Source of the DNA: Monosporascus cannonballus
Lineage: Eukaryota; Ascomycota; Sordariomycetes; Xylariales
Assembly (NCBI GenBank): GCA_004154925.1
Contig: QJNS01000746.1
Span: 186,001 to 250,000, forward strand
Direction: 5' to 3'
DNA length: 64,000 nucleotides
Below, one piece after another: positions 27,156 to 39,532 of this stretch; within the stretch, counting starts at the first letter, position 1; every line of letters begins with the position of its first letter. The position numbers were made by a program, and so were the translations under genes. The notes beneath the pieces are model-generated. The model saw only the letters and a program-made list of their open reading frames with translations, made no database searches and was not told the DNA's origin.

Positions 27156-27499
27156 CGTTATAAGCTTTTATTTAGTAATACCGTCAAACTTTGAGCAATA
27201 TTTAACATTATCAAAATATCGACCAATATGTAAAAAACCCTTATTTAATAATTTCAGGCTCGAATTCGGAAACTAGAAAAAAAGTTCGACAATTTAGGGC
27301 TACGCCATTTACTTAAACCTTTTTCGCCCGCATAAAACCTAAAAAGCCGGAACCTTACGATAAGAAAAATAACTCTTAGACCTTCTTAATTTAGGCACAA
27401 GTTTACCTTCGTTTTTAAAATCTTAATAACCCAGCAAATATGGTTTTAATAATAAAAACATACTTAATAAAAAAATACAGCTAATTAATTTAAGCCCAT

Positions 27500-30400
27500 T
27501 ATGAAAAACTTTTTTGAAATAAGAAAATCGGATAAAAAAATTTTATTAACGAAATTTTTTTTGTTTTATATTAATTTCGAGAACAAAATATACGATAATT
27601 TCGGCAATCCGGATAAAAAACGATTTACGGCCTAATAATTTTTGTAACTCCGATAAAAAAAACCCGCATCCAAATATGCCGTAACCTTTAAAAGTTTTGC
27701 GGCTAAGGCCGGATAAGGAAATAACGAAACCGACGCCTTTATTAATATGTTTTATAAAGGATTAAAGTACGATATAAAAAATAAGATTATTCGGATCGAA
27801 TAACCAGTTATCTTAGACCGGTATATCGCAAAAATAATCAAAATTAATAATCGACAATTTGAAAAATAACAGAAAAAAAAGGACAATATGCCCCATATTC
27901 GGGATACAAGTTTAACCAAAGGAAAAAATAAGATGCACCCCTTACTTCTTACGGAACGGCGCCAGGATTTATAGAACTCGGCGTTACCCACAAACAAAAC
28001 TGGAGCCAGATTAAATGCTTTAATTGTGGCAAAATGGGATATAAAACTTACAAATATAAAAAACCCAAAAAATTACAATAAGATAACTGGGCCTCTATAT
28101 CGGAAAAATAATCCAAGAATAATTAAGGAAACGATAATAAAACCATTAACATAATCCAAGCCAAGTATATATCAGGCCTACGACAAAAAGTCTAATAAGG
28201 ATTATTACGATAAAAAATTCGACGAAAAATGCAAGAAGCCAGAAAGCTGGCTTAGAAAATATCGCGAACATAACAAGAAGTATTATAAGAATAATTACGC
28301 AAATATCAGAATTAAACAAAAAAATCTGTCCCGGAATCCCTAATCGACATAGCAAAATATACGCCATATATTGCCAACAACAAAAATATCCCGATTACGA
28401 AAAATAGAAATAGCATATCTACGAACGAATTATCCGTATATATTATAAGGGATTCGACTTTTTAAATCGTATTAAAAATAACAAAAATAATAAATAATAG
28501 TATCGACAATTTCGAACCATAGCCCCAGGAAATGTCCAATAGCTAGCCGAAACGGAAAGCTGGCCCGAAAGAAAATAATGCTCGTAAGAAAACCCCTTTT
28601 ATCATTATGGATAATATAACTACCAAACGGAAAAGGAGTTAATCCAGCGTACGGTAAAAAAGCATTATCAGAAAATTATTACGGACTTTTATTTTTAGTT
28701 GGTATTTATTACAAATCCCTAGAAAAAAAAACCCATTAAGGAAAAAATACGTTAGTTTACAGGAGATCTTTAGAACGACAGTTAGGATGACGCATTGTCA
28801 CGGCACAGAAGAATAAGAGTCTAGCCATTACATCACTAAAAGTGGAACGTTGTCAGGTCGAGCCCTGACCGCCTTGTTCTGCTCTATATACCTACAAGGT
28901 GCCACTTGGGACTGTGACACGCATAATAGGATACAATCGCAAACATAAAAGAACAGTTTATTCGATAAGGAAAAGAATTATAACAAAACCAAAAACAATT
29001 AATACGGTTCGAAGGGATAATATGCCGATAACGACGACAAATACAACAGCTTAATACGCTAAACGAAAAAATATAAGCAAAACTCAATAAATTCGAATAG
29101 GAATTAAAAGAAAAAGGTTACCTATAAAAAAGCCGCAGAATGACAAAACCCAGAGGAATTAAAGGGAATTCCCAAAAAAGGCTTTAAATGCGACGATAAA
29201 AAATGTTAACGACCTTATTATTTTAGATATACGAATTAGAACGTATTAATATACCGTAATAATAGACTGCGGAGCTCTGGGCGGAAATTACATTATACCG
29301 CATATGGTTAATAAGTTTAAACTGCCATAAAAATATAAGTTAAAACTTTATATAATAACGAATACCGAAAGTCAGGAATTCGTTTACGATAACGGAAAAA
29401 CCTTACGCAAAATTGATTATTTCGAAATTTTTGTCCAAAAATAATATCAAATAGTTAATTTCGATATCGTTTTATTCGGGAATTACAATATAATCTTAAA
29501 ATTACTATGGATATGTTAATACGGAATTTTAATTAACGGAAAAACTGGCTAAATAAAATTCGTTTTATTTTTTATTAATAAATAAAAAGAAAAAAATTAA
29601 GATCTTAATATTCGATTAATAATAGCGACGAATATAGGTATAAAGATACGACAAATACCTTATTACTTAAAGGAATAAAATATTTAAAAAAACGGGTATT
29701 AAAGAAAAATACGACATATTATTATTATTGTTAAAACTAAATTAAAGTAACTAAATAATAATTTAAAATAATAAGAACAGTTACCTTAAAAATAAAATAA
29801 TTTGATTAATATATTATTATAATATTATAAATATAAGTAATTTTTCAAAAAGGAATTCGATACGAAATTATTAAAACCTAACGAATAAAATTATAAAATA
29901 ATCTTTAAGGAAGGATTTTCGATAAAATTTTACCTTATTTATAATTTTAACGGAAACGAACTACGTATTTTTAAAGAATAATTGGAAAATCGGTTACAGA
30001 AAAAATAAATTCGAATTTCGAAGTTACCGGCAGAATATCTTATATTTTTCGTATTAAATAAAACGAAAAATTACGATTTATGATTAAATATTAATAATTA
30101 AACGATATTACCGTTAAAAATCGAACATTATTACCGTTAATTACGGAAATAAAAAACCGATTTTACGGAACTAAATAATTTATAATATTCGATTTTAAAA
30201 ATAAATATAACCTTACTAAGAATAGAAAAAAATACGAATAAAAAATAATTTTTAAAACGAAATACGGATTATTTAAATATATGGTTATATTAATAGGACT
30301 TACGAATATATCAGTAATTTTTTAGCAAATAATTAACCATATATTACGAAAATACTTTAATATTTTCGTTATTTATTATCTCGACAATATTTTGATTTTT

Positions 30401-32632
30401 TCGGAAACCAAAAAAATATACGTAAAATACGTTTATAAAATTTTTCAAATTTTATAAAACTTAAAATTATTTGTTAATGCAGAAAAAAGTTAATTTTATA
30501 AGCAAAAAATGGAATATTTAAAATATATTATTACTTTAAGATATATCAGGATAAATCCTAAGAAAATCGTTATAATCATAAAATGGCAAATATTAATAAC
30601 GGTTAAAGAGGTATAGGTATTCCTTAAATTCGTTAATTATTATAAAAAGTTTATTCGAAATTTTAGCAGGATAATTATACCCTTAACGAATTTTACGAAA
30701 AAAAAAGTTTAAATAAACGCCAGATACGGAAAAAGTATTTTAAGATATTAAAGATACGATTATTAATAAATTAATATTAATTATATATAATTTAAACCGC
30801 TTTATTAAATTAAAAACCGATATTTCGGATTACGTATTAAGCATAATAATCGGATAACGAAATAATTAAGGGAAATTATACCTTATTATATTTTTTTCGT
30901 ATAAATTAAAAGGAACCGAATTTAATTATGGCATTCCAAATAAAGAATTTATAGTTATTATTATAGCATTTCAAAAATTTAAGTATTTTTTAAAGGAAAA
31001 CTTGTATTAAATTAAGGTTTATACGGATTATCAAAATTTTACCCGACTTATTACGATTAAAAAGTTTATAGGATAAAAATTAAAATACGCGAAAAAATTG
31101 GAAAACTTTAATTTCGTTATTATTTATAAAAAATCAAAAAATAATAAAGCAAATACTTTAAGTAAGTAATTAAATTTTAAAGAAAAATTGGTTAAAATTA
31201 GCTATATAATTTGTGATATTATTACAAAAGGATATTTATGCTTACGATAAATTACGATAATTCGAGTAGTACCTAGTAATATGCATTAGAAAATCTAATA
31301 ATACAACGATAATTTCCCAAAAAACCAAAAAACAAACAAAATATAAATGTCCAAAAAAATACCAGAAATATTTAATACGAAAAATATATAAATATTAGTT
31401 ATATGGATATTCAGAGATTTATAAAACCTTAGAACAACTTTAACATACATATTTTTTTTCTAAAATGAAATTACCGGTACAGAAAATTATACGACAATAT
31501 AATATTTGCGTTAAAGTAAAGGCTCGACGATACAAGCCATACGGAAAATTACAACCATTACCAGTCATAAAACGACCGTAATACTTAGTTATATTTGATT
31601 TTATTATTAAACTTTTTATATTAAAAAATCCAGTTACAGAAATATATTACGATAACATTTTCGTAATCGTCGATCGATTTACGAAATTTTCCTATTTTTT
31701 ATTATATTACGAAAATACGGATGCCGAACGGATAACATATATTTTTTTCAAATATATTTTTAGCATATACGGATTATTTATAAAAATTATATTATATAAA
31801 GGATTAATATTTATATCGAAATTTTAATAAGGCTTAATAGCATAAATCGGTTTAAATCATAAATTATCTAGCGTTTTTAAACTTTAAACGGATAAATAAA
31901 TAAAATGAATAAATTAAACTTTAAAGATTTACTTATAATATTATATTAATTATAAACAAAATAACGAGGTTAAAAAAATTACCAATTGCATAATTAACTT
32001 ATAATATTAGCTACCATAAAAATGTCAAAATAATATTTATAAACGCAAATTTTGGTTTTATTTTAAAAGTTTATAAAAAAGTACGTGACGATGGTTTAAT
32101 TAATATCAAAATAATTTTTACGTCAGAATAACTAAGATAGCCATACCAAGAAATGAAAACAGAATTAGAATTCGTACGGAACCAAATAAGCAAATATTAC
32201 AACCAGAAAAGATTAAAAAAACCAACCTTCGAAAAGGGGGAAATGGTTTTTTTCGTTATTAAAAATATTTAAATTAAAAAACCCAGCAAAAAACTTAATT
32301 TTAAATATATCGGTCTATATAAAATCGCCAAGAAAATATCAAAAAATAATTATTAATTGGAATTTCCACCAAAAGTTAAATTTTATCCAATCTTTTATAT
32401 TTCCTTATTCGAATTAATAACAAATATAATTAAAATATATACAGCACAAAACGATATGGAAATAAAAAACGAACGAATATATAAGGTAAAGAAAATCCTC
32501 GATATACGAAAACAAAACAGATTTACTTAATATCTGATCAAATAGAAAAAATACCCAGATTTCGAGAACACCTGGGAACCTATCAAAAACTTTATTAGCG
32601 CCCAACGCTTACTGAAAAACTTTTATCAATAA
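27500..32632 (+). pseudogene. degenerate gag-pol of the chromovirus
   Basis: Plus-strand remnants: Gag zinc knuckle at 28013-28060 (CFNCGKMG kept, then His->Tyr and last Cys->Tyr, both RIP-type); RT at about 29900-30460 with YLDN at 30377-30388 (catalytic DD changed to DN); post-RT VNYYKKFIRNF near 30640; RNase H near 30915-31150 with VYTDYQNF; integrase zinc-binding region near 31380-31540 and core from about 31585 with VIVDRFTKF; GPY/F-like FKYIGLYK near 32300; chromodomain 32471-32629 with YKVKKILDIRK and NTWEP, ending at TAA 32630. The region expected to hold the integrase catalytic Glu reads Lys near 31900. Domains lie in different frames, so indels have accumulated as well. Confidence 0.88.
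28796..28919. mobile_element. 124-bp LTR-like element, copy 1 (nested in gag-pol)
   Basis: Ends are TGTCAC...GTGACA and it is flanked by a perfect 5-bp duplication CGCAT (28791-28795 and 28920-28924). It has TATA-like CTCTATATA and a GTCAGG/CCTGAC hairpin. It is ~97% like copy 2 at 36464 and strikingly GC-rich for its surroundings. TG..CA ends and a 5-bp duplication fit a solo LTR of a very small LTR element (SMART/TRIM type). No internal region is attached. It is shorter than the few-hundred-base minimum usually given for RIP, which may explain its preservation. Confidence 0.8.
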
Positions 32633-32878
32633 TAACGGGCGCGTCCTAATTAAAAATCGACTAATCAGTAATCGGGATATTAGGCCAATCGGCCGCGGCC
32701 TACGTTAACGTAATAGCTATAACGGCGGCCTCCAATTTTTTTTTTCGAAACGCTTAAACTCCTCTATCGCTTCCGCACCTTAAATACCGCGGCGAAATAT
32801 TTTAATTCCTTACTAATAAAAAAGTTTTTTTTGTTTTCATAAACGACTTAAGTAACTAAATAATTCGTTAAAATATTA

Positions 32879-33211
32879 TTAAGTTTTTAAAAGTTCCTCT
32901 TCGGCGATGCGTTCCTTTAATTTTAAACGATTCTCCTTAACAACCAATTTCCGGTATTCAAATTCGGAAAAACCGAAAAAATTACAAGGACTTCCGTAGG
33001 CGGTACAAAAAATATACTTCCCTAAATTACGATAGGCCTTATAAATTTTATTCTCCGATTTGCAACGGGAACAAGCAATATTTAAAAACATAATGAAACC
33101 AAGGCGGTTAATCCGTTCTAAAAAAACGAAAGCGTTAATACGTTTGCAAAACCTGGATTTTTTAATACGACCCGACATAATAAGTATAAAGAAAAAAGGG
33201 TTGCTTACCAA
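32879..33211 (-). CDS. antisense ORF in the chromovirus, Cys-rich, unknown function
   Basis: An uninterrupted 110-codon frame antisense to the retrotransposon, between the chromodomain stop and the 3' LTR, starting ~60 bases inside the element from the LTR edge. The likely start is the second Met (MSGRIKKSRFCKR, about 33178). It has a CSRC pair (CxxC) followed by a second Cys pair spaced FCTAYGSPC, then a highly charged, probably helical C-terminus (KENRLKLKERIAEEELL). The Cys pattern suggests zinc binding. It is the longest clean ORF in the AT-rich DNA, while the sense strand is full of RIP stops. It may be an accessory gene of this element family; expression is unproven. Confidence 0.5.
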   Translation of the reverse strand: MVSNPFFFILIMSGRIKKSRFCKRINAFVFLERINRLGFIMFLNIACSRCKSENKIYKAYRNLGKYIFCTAYGSPCNFFGFSEFEYRKLVVKENRLKLKERIAEEELLKT

Positions 33212-33271
33212 AAAATTAACAAACGAATAATTTGATCTTTAAGGACAAAAATCCTAAAAAGAGAGAGATCG

Positions 33272-33698
33272 TATTATAACCTAACGGTCTTGGTTTCTGA
33301 AAACGGTCGGAATCTTAAAAAAGTCGGACCCCGACCCAGCCAAGAAATTACGTAACTGGTTTAAAAGGCTTAAGGGCTCTTATTAATCAAAAAGGTTCGA
33401 ACCGGATAAGTACCGGAGCAAGCTTAAAGGGGCTTAAAGGGACTTAACCAGAAAAGTGTCGTTAAGCCATGGTAAATACCTTAAGCTAGAAAAAAAATAT
33501 ATACGCTTATTATTTCCATAATTTAAATAATTTCAGCTTATAACACTTATTAATATTAATCGTTTGCAATAAGGCATTTTCGGTATTAAGAAATATAATA
33601 CGTTCTTATATTTATTGCTTAGATTTTTATAATACTTCTGTTAACATAAACCCGTCGACTTAAAGTTTAATAGTTGGTTAAACCGCATAGCCATCACA
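33272..33698 (+). repeat. 3' LTR of the chromovirus
   Basis: Begins TATTATAACC (TG changed to TA) and ends CCATCACA. It is more mutated than the 5' LTR in its first half (the CACGTG palindrome reads TACGTA) but less so in its second half. Confidence 0.92.
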
Positions 33699-36463
33699 TA
33701 TATAATATCGAACCGAGTTTAATATAACGTTTTAAAAGGGTTTTAACCGTTTAAAAATTAATAAATAAAGAAATATCGTTTTAATACTTTAAAAATGCGT
33801 ATTAATTTTGTCGAATAATAACACAACCAATTTAAGCCGGCGTTTTTTGTAGGTTAAAAATGTAAAACCGAAAATTTTTAAATAAACGATTTAAATAACA
33901 TATATTCTTTCGGTACAAAAAACTGAATAATAAAGTTTATACCTTTTAATTATTCGGTTTATACAATATAACGAATAATAAAAGGAAATCGCAAAACAAA
34001 AATTGATATAAATTTTCGAATATTAAACAAAACCTTAATATTTAACGTATATTCTCTGATTACTGAAAGTTTTATTTTTGAATAATAGAAATATATATGC
34101 ATTGCCGCTTTAGAATATTTTTAATTTTATTATTAGAATTCCATTTAATAAAATTTAAAAAAATAAAATAACCGTTATTTTTTAAAATGGTTTTAAAGTA
34201 TTTAATATAGTTACTATAAGTTTTTTAAATAATCTTATATATTTAACGCTTTATAAATCGTAATTTTCGAACAATAAACGGTTTTGCCGTTTTTTATATA
34301 AACGATATGGTTATTTTTTTAAAAAAATAATAATAAAAATTCGGTTATATATATTAATATACTTTTTTCAATATTTTTTAAAAAAACCGTAATACTAACC
34401 GTTTTTAAAACACATATAAGTTATACAATAATTATGATTTTCGTATTTAAAATAAACGGGTTTGATTGTTTTTATTAGGGACCGTATTTAGACGTTATAT
34501 AAGTTTTTTTTCTAAATCTTAAGTTCTTAAAAGCGTATATTAGAATAACTAGATTTCTTCATCGTTTTATGCTTTAGGATTAATAAAAATGGAATCCTTA
34601 TAAAAAAGAAAAATAACAATATTAAAAAAGATATAATAGTATTACTTTTCTTTAAAAAATGTACTAATATTAAAAATTAAAACTTGAAAAACGTTTTATT
34701 CTAACCGAAATAAAAGGAAAATTTCCTTATCTTAAAAACAATCAACGAAAATATATTATTATATATATTGGAATTACGAAATTATTATTTTTATTAAAAA
34801 AATCCTTTCACATTTCCGGATTCGAAATAATAATTTTTTATTATCCAAATGTGATAGATAACGGATATATCTAAATTCGGTGGAATTAATTTCCTTCTAA
34901 AAGAATTCCATTAATTCAGATTAAAATAGAATATATTAAAATAAAATTCCAAATTATGTAGTTCGTATAAACCGTATGTAATTTTCGAATTTAAATTTAA
35001 TGATATATTCGGCCGATATTTATTTTAATGGTTTATAAAATTACAGAAAGCATTATTAGTTATATAGATTAACGATTAATAAACTTTATAAAAGAAAATA
35101 CGGAATTTCAAATAATAATATTTTTAAAAAGAACATTTCGATATTCGTTATAGTTTATATAAAGTTAATTTCGTAGTTAGTCTTTTTATAGCGTTTATTT
35201 ATAATATAATATTCTATAAATACGAAAAAGATATAGAATTCTCGAAAGTTGATATTTAATAATATAACGAAAAGTTTGAGTTATTATATAAAACCGAAAT
35301 AAATATAAGAGAAAGTTTTAAAGTCCATTTTCTTAAAAGTTACGTTAATAAGAGAAAATTGTTTAAAATCGTCATAAAATTAAAAAAAAACTAAAAACGG
35401 TTAATCTGCTAAACATTCCCGATATACTTTTAAAAATGATTTACTCTGTAGTATAAATATAATTAAAAAACAAAAATTCTATATATATTTTTGGGGTATT
35501 AACGAAATATTCCATTTAGTTTATAATTAATAATATTGTTTTAACTTAAAACTAATAATACAAATTTAAACATTATTTATAAGGTTAAACATTTTACAAA
35601 ATCAACTAAATGTATTAAATCCTATTTTTCTTACCATAGCAATAAAATATTTTTATTATTATTCTAAAATTAATACTTATAAATAACGGTGTAATTTCGT
35701 ATAATATTTTAATATGAATATTTTTAATTAATTTTATAATTATTTCTGTTAAAACTTTTAATAATATATATTCCGTTTCGATAAACTTAAATCGTTGTTA
35801 ACGATAACTTATAAATATTTAAACATGATTTTTAACACTTAATTATGTTTAATAGAAGGTTAAAAATTAAGGAAATATATTTTAAAAACTCAGTTTTTTA
35901 TTAATTAGGATATATCGTTTAAAATAGTTTCTGATAAAAATTAAAATTTAGATCCATTTTTATATAAATAGTTTGTGCAAAATTTTGTATAATATTTATT
36001 TTTTACAAAAAATAATTTTTAAATAAATTAATAAAATGAAATCAAAATATATAAATAAGTTTAAAATATTATTTTACTAGTTATTAATTTTTGTTTATAA
36101 ATTTTATATTAATTCTTTGTTATAATTTTAGTAAAGCCGGTTTAAGAAGAACAGGTTATAATTTAAATAAAATAATTTTTGTATTTGAATTTTGATTAAT
36201 ATTAAACGTAATCGAAATATTTCAAATATTTGATCATTTCGAAATAATGAAATTTTTATAATAATACAAAACGAGAATCATAGTCCATTTGGTAATTGTG
36301 GCTTCTAAAATCAAATATAACTTTAAATATAATACGTGTTAGTTTATTGTAAATAATAAAATATTTTTCGTTTTTACTAATAATATTATTTTTCTAGAAA
36401 GTATTTTTATAAATAATTACCGTGAAAAACCCGGCCTTTTCGCAGTTATTAAAAAAAGGTAGT
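33699..36463. other. AT-rich DNA, no assignable feature
   Basis: No recognisable domain on either strand. A short inverted repeat TGGAATTA / ATTCCA lies near 34881-34911. Part near 35440-35560 loosely resembles 43330-43480, suggesting an undefined old repeat. Confidence 0.5.
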
Positions 36464-36588
36464 TGTTACGGCACAGAAGAACAAGAGTCTAGCCATTACA
36501 CCACTTAAAAGTGGAACGTTGTCAGGTCGAGCCCTGACCGCCTTGTTTTGCTCTATATACCTACAAGGTGCCACTTGGGACTGTGACA
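36464..36588. mobile_element. 125-bp LTR-like element, copy 2
   Basis: Same element as 28796-28919, with TGTTAC...GTGACA ends. Flanks are GTAGT (36459-36463) and GTAAT (36589-36593), a 5-bp target duplication with one G/A difference as RIP would give. It differs from copy 1 by a handful of transitions and one single-base indel. Confidence 0.78.
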
Positions 36589-39314
36589 GTAATTTAGTAT
36601 ACCAATTTCGTTTTTCGCAATATTAACAAACTTAACGAATTACTTCGGTTATATATTTATTTTTTGCCACATAAAATGAAATTTTGTAATTTAGAAAAAT
36701 CGGTAATTAACATACATATTTATCGAAAATAATAATAATAAGTATATTTTAATTAAAAGTAAAAAGTTTCATTTTCTAAGATTTCACGGATAAAATATTT
36801 ATTTATTTGAATATACTCAATACTGTAAAAAAGTGTTAATATAAAATATAACGAATAATATTTTCGAAAATATCTATTAAGAAACGTAATTAAATTGTTT
36901 AAAAATATAATTATAAGTATAAATTGTATAAGGCAAATTGAATTTTAAAAAAATTAAAACGGTAAAAGTTATATATAACAATAACATAAACAAATAAAAC
37001 TACGTTAACTTGATCCTTAAACCCATAAAATAAATATTTTATATATTATTAAGCGAATTATTTTTTTAAAAAAATTTAAATTTTAGAAAACTTTTATTTG
37101 TTTTAAAATCACCATTTTTTGTATTAAGTTAATTTACGTTTTATTTTTATTATTATAGTTTTATTATTTCACACTATTTTTAATATTTGGTCTTTTTCTA
37201 AAGTTTTATTTAATTTTTATTTAATTATCGATATTTAGGTTTAATTTTATTTTTGAATTTAATTTTAACATTTCGTTAATATTATCTGCATTTTTTAATT
37301 ATAAAAGATATTACCTAAAAGTAAAAGTCGTTAATTTACGTTCCGAATACAAAGTTATTTATAAAAATTGAATTTCAGTGTTTTTTAAAAAATATTAAAT
37401 TGTAATAAATAATATATTTTATATTACGATATAAAAAAATACGTTTTCAAAATTGAACAGAAATAAAATGCTATTTAAATTATTAATAAGAAATATTGTT
37501 ACACGAAATTATAATTGAGGTTCAAATTAAATTATAAGCGAAAACTATTTTAATTTTATTTTAATCACCGAAAATCTGTAAATTTTTTAATAAAAGATTC
37601 GTGCAATTCAATTATCGAATCATTAATTTAAGCTTTATTATATATTAAAAAAAGTTTAATATTTGAATTTTTAACAAATTATTGAAAATAGCTTTAAATT
37701 ACAGGGTTTATATAATCTTGCAAAAACTTTCTTAAAAATAATATATAAATATTTGTTACTGGAAAATCTTTTAATAAAATTAATTAAATTAAATTTATAG
37801 TTATTAAAATTATAGGTATTTATAACAATGCCAAAATTTACGGCTTTAAAGTTTTGCTTTTTATAATTAAATATTATTTTAAAATATTTATATTAATTTT
37901 ACCATATGTTAACCTTATAAAATTTTAAATTTTCGATCTTTAAACAATTATAATAACGAAACCTCTGCGAATAACTATGCCGTATAATTTTTACGGTTTG
38001 AATTCAAAGAAAATTAAAACAAATACTACAAGACAAAAAATTTATAACGTTTTGCATTATAATAACCATTAATAACAAACAAGTTAATAAACTAATAATA
38101 GTAAATTTTACGTATATTATGTTTTAATTATTTTCGATTTATTTTTAATAACGAAAATATTTATAAGAAAAATAAGGGCGTTAAAAATATTGATAATAAA
38201 AAAAGGAAATTTTGAGAAATTTATTATTATATTAACAATCAAAAATCAGGTATTTTTTTTTTAAATATTTAGGCCGGCAAAAAGGTTTTTATCGAAAATT
38301 CGGTAATACCGGTAAATGTTCAATATTAAGACGTTTTAATTCAAAAACCTTAAATTATACATATTTTTCTTAATTAAAATAAACCCAGATTAAGAAATTA
38401 TATTTATATTAATTAAAAAGTTGTGAAGTAAACTAAATAAATATTTTATTTATTAAACTAATATGTTAACGACAATATTATTAAAAAGTTTTTTCAGTAT
38501 TTATAAAAGTTTTTTTTAATTTTTAAAATTGGTAATATATTTCTACTAATACTAATAAATACGTTTATATGCTTTGTTGGAAACATAAATAAAATTTTAA
38601 TTATATGATAAATATTAGAAACAATAATATTAAACTGTATTTTAAAATTATATAATATTAATTATACGATATTAAACACTTAGTACTAAAACTTTAAAAA
38701 CAAAATCGTATTTATTTTTTAAAAAATATTAATATATTAATAATACACTTTAAAAAACGTATTACTAAAAATACTGTTAATTAATATTTTTAGAATTTGA
38801 TGCAATTAAATATAGTTAAAGACATGATTAATAAAGTATTAACGATTTTTTCCGATATAAATTAATTACCCGTAAATATTTTAATAAAAAAATAATTTTC
38901 TTAAAAAACGTTACAGTTATTAAGGTAACGATAAAAATGCTTACTAATACCTTATAAACATCGGCTAATATATATTTTTTATAATTCTGTTACTAAATAT
39001 TATTCTAAATATATTTTTAGTATTTATTACCGCATATTATAATTTTTTGATTACGTTCTTATTTACCGGAATTTCGCCGATAACGGCCAAAACGAAACAA
39101 AAAACACTTATATTTCGAATATGCCCAATTTTTAACGTAAGAGACCAAAATGGTAAAAGTTTTTTTGTTACGAAATATTACGGACACGACGGCGGCCTTT
39201 TTATTTCGAGACGGCGGCTTATAAGTATTTATCGGCTGTCGACAGGCCAGAAAATAACGAAAAGTCGGTAAAAAAAAACCGAAAACGTCTCGGTTTTATT
39301 CGATAAGAAGCATA
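36589..39314. other. AT-rich DNA, no assignable feature
   Basis: No readable gene. A GC-richer patch at about 39050-39270 contains a short open frame without recognisable domain, next to the LTR-like repeat. Confidence 0.5.
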
Positions 39315-39532
39315 TGTTATGCTTTTTCTATTTTCGGCAATAACTTCTTTTCGTTTTTTCATTAAAACATAACGTTTTATAACATTCTATAACGCTTTTA
39401 AGCAGGAAATTAGGACTATATATAAGTAAACAAATTTAAACTTCTAAAAATTATTCCTTTTAAAGGATTATAAATAAATTATAATTTCCTTTAATATTTT
39501 ATATTTATTATAGTAAATTATATTTAAATTTA
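39315..39532 (+). repeat. LTR-like repeat, copy 2
   Basis: Starts TGTTATGC, has TATA-like GGACTATATATAAG near 39413 and ends AAATTATA. Aligns with 25658-25872 in the same orientation. Flanking pentamers (TTTTA and TTTAA) do not form a clean duplication, so whether the two are LTRs of one element remains open. Confidence 0.5.

Larger units (their letters stand above)
26729..33698 (+). mobile_element. full-length chromodomain Gypsy retrotransposon (chromovirus), RIP-mutated
   Basis: About 7 kb bounded by two 427-bp LTRs (26729-27155 and 33272-33698) and by a 5-bp target duplication TATAT at 26724-26728 and 33699-33703. A purine tract (GAGAGAGA) just before the 3' LTR fits a polypurine tract. 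Domains in plus-strand order: Gag zinc knuckle, RT, RNase H, integrase and chromodomain. Every domain carries TAA/TAG stops and frame changes, so it is inactive. A 124-bp LTR-like element is nested at 28796. It is the best preserved relative of the copies at 40-55 kb. Confidence 0.93.

Noticed and set aside
27752..29087. Minus-strand ORFs of 67-81 codons inside the chromovirus gag region.
   Set aside because: Hydrophobic, AT-driven frames opposite degenerate gag, without motifs or conserved Cys as in the 32879-33211 ORF.
39047..39271. 74-codon plus-strand ORF near the LTR-like repeat.
   Set aside because: No domain recognised, and mixed low-complexity composition; kept only as a note in the surrounding region.
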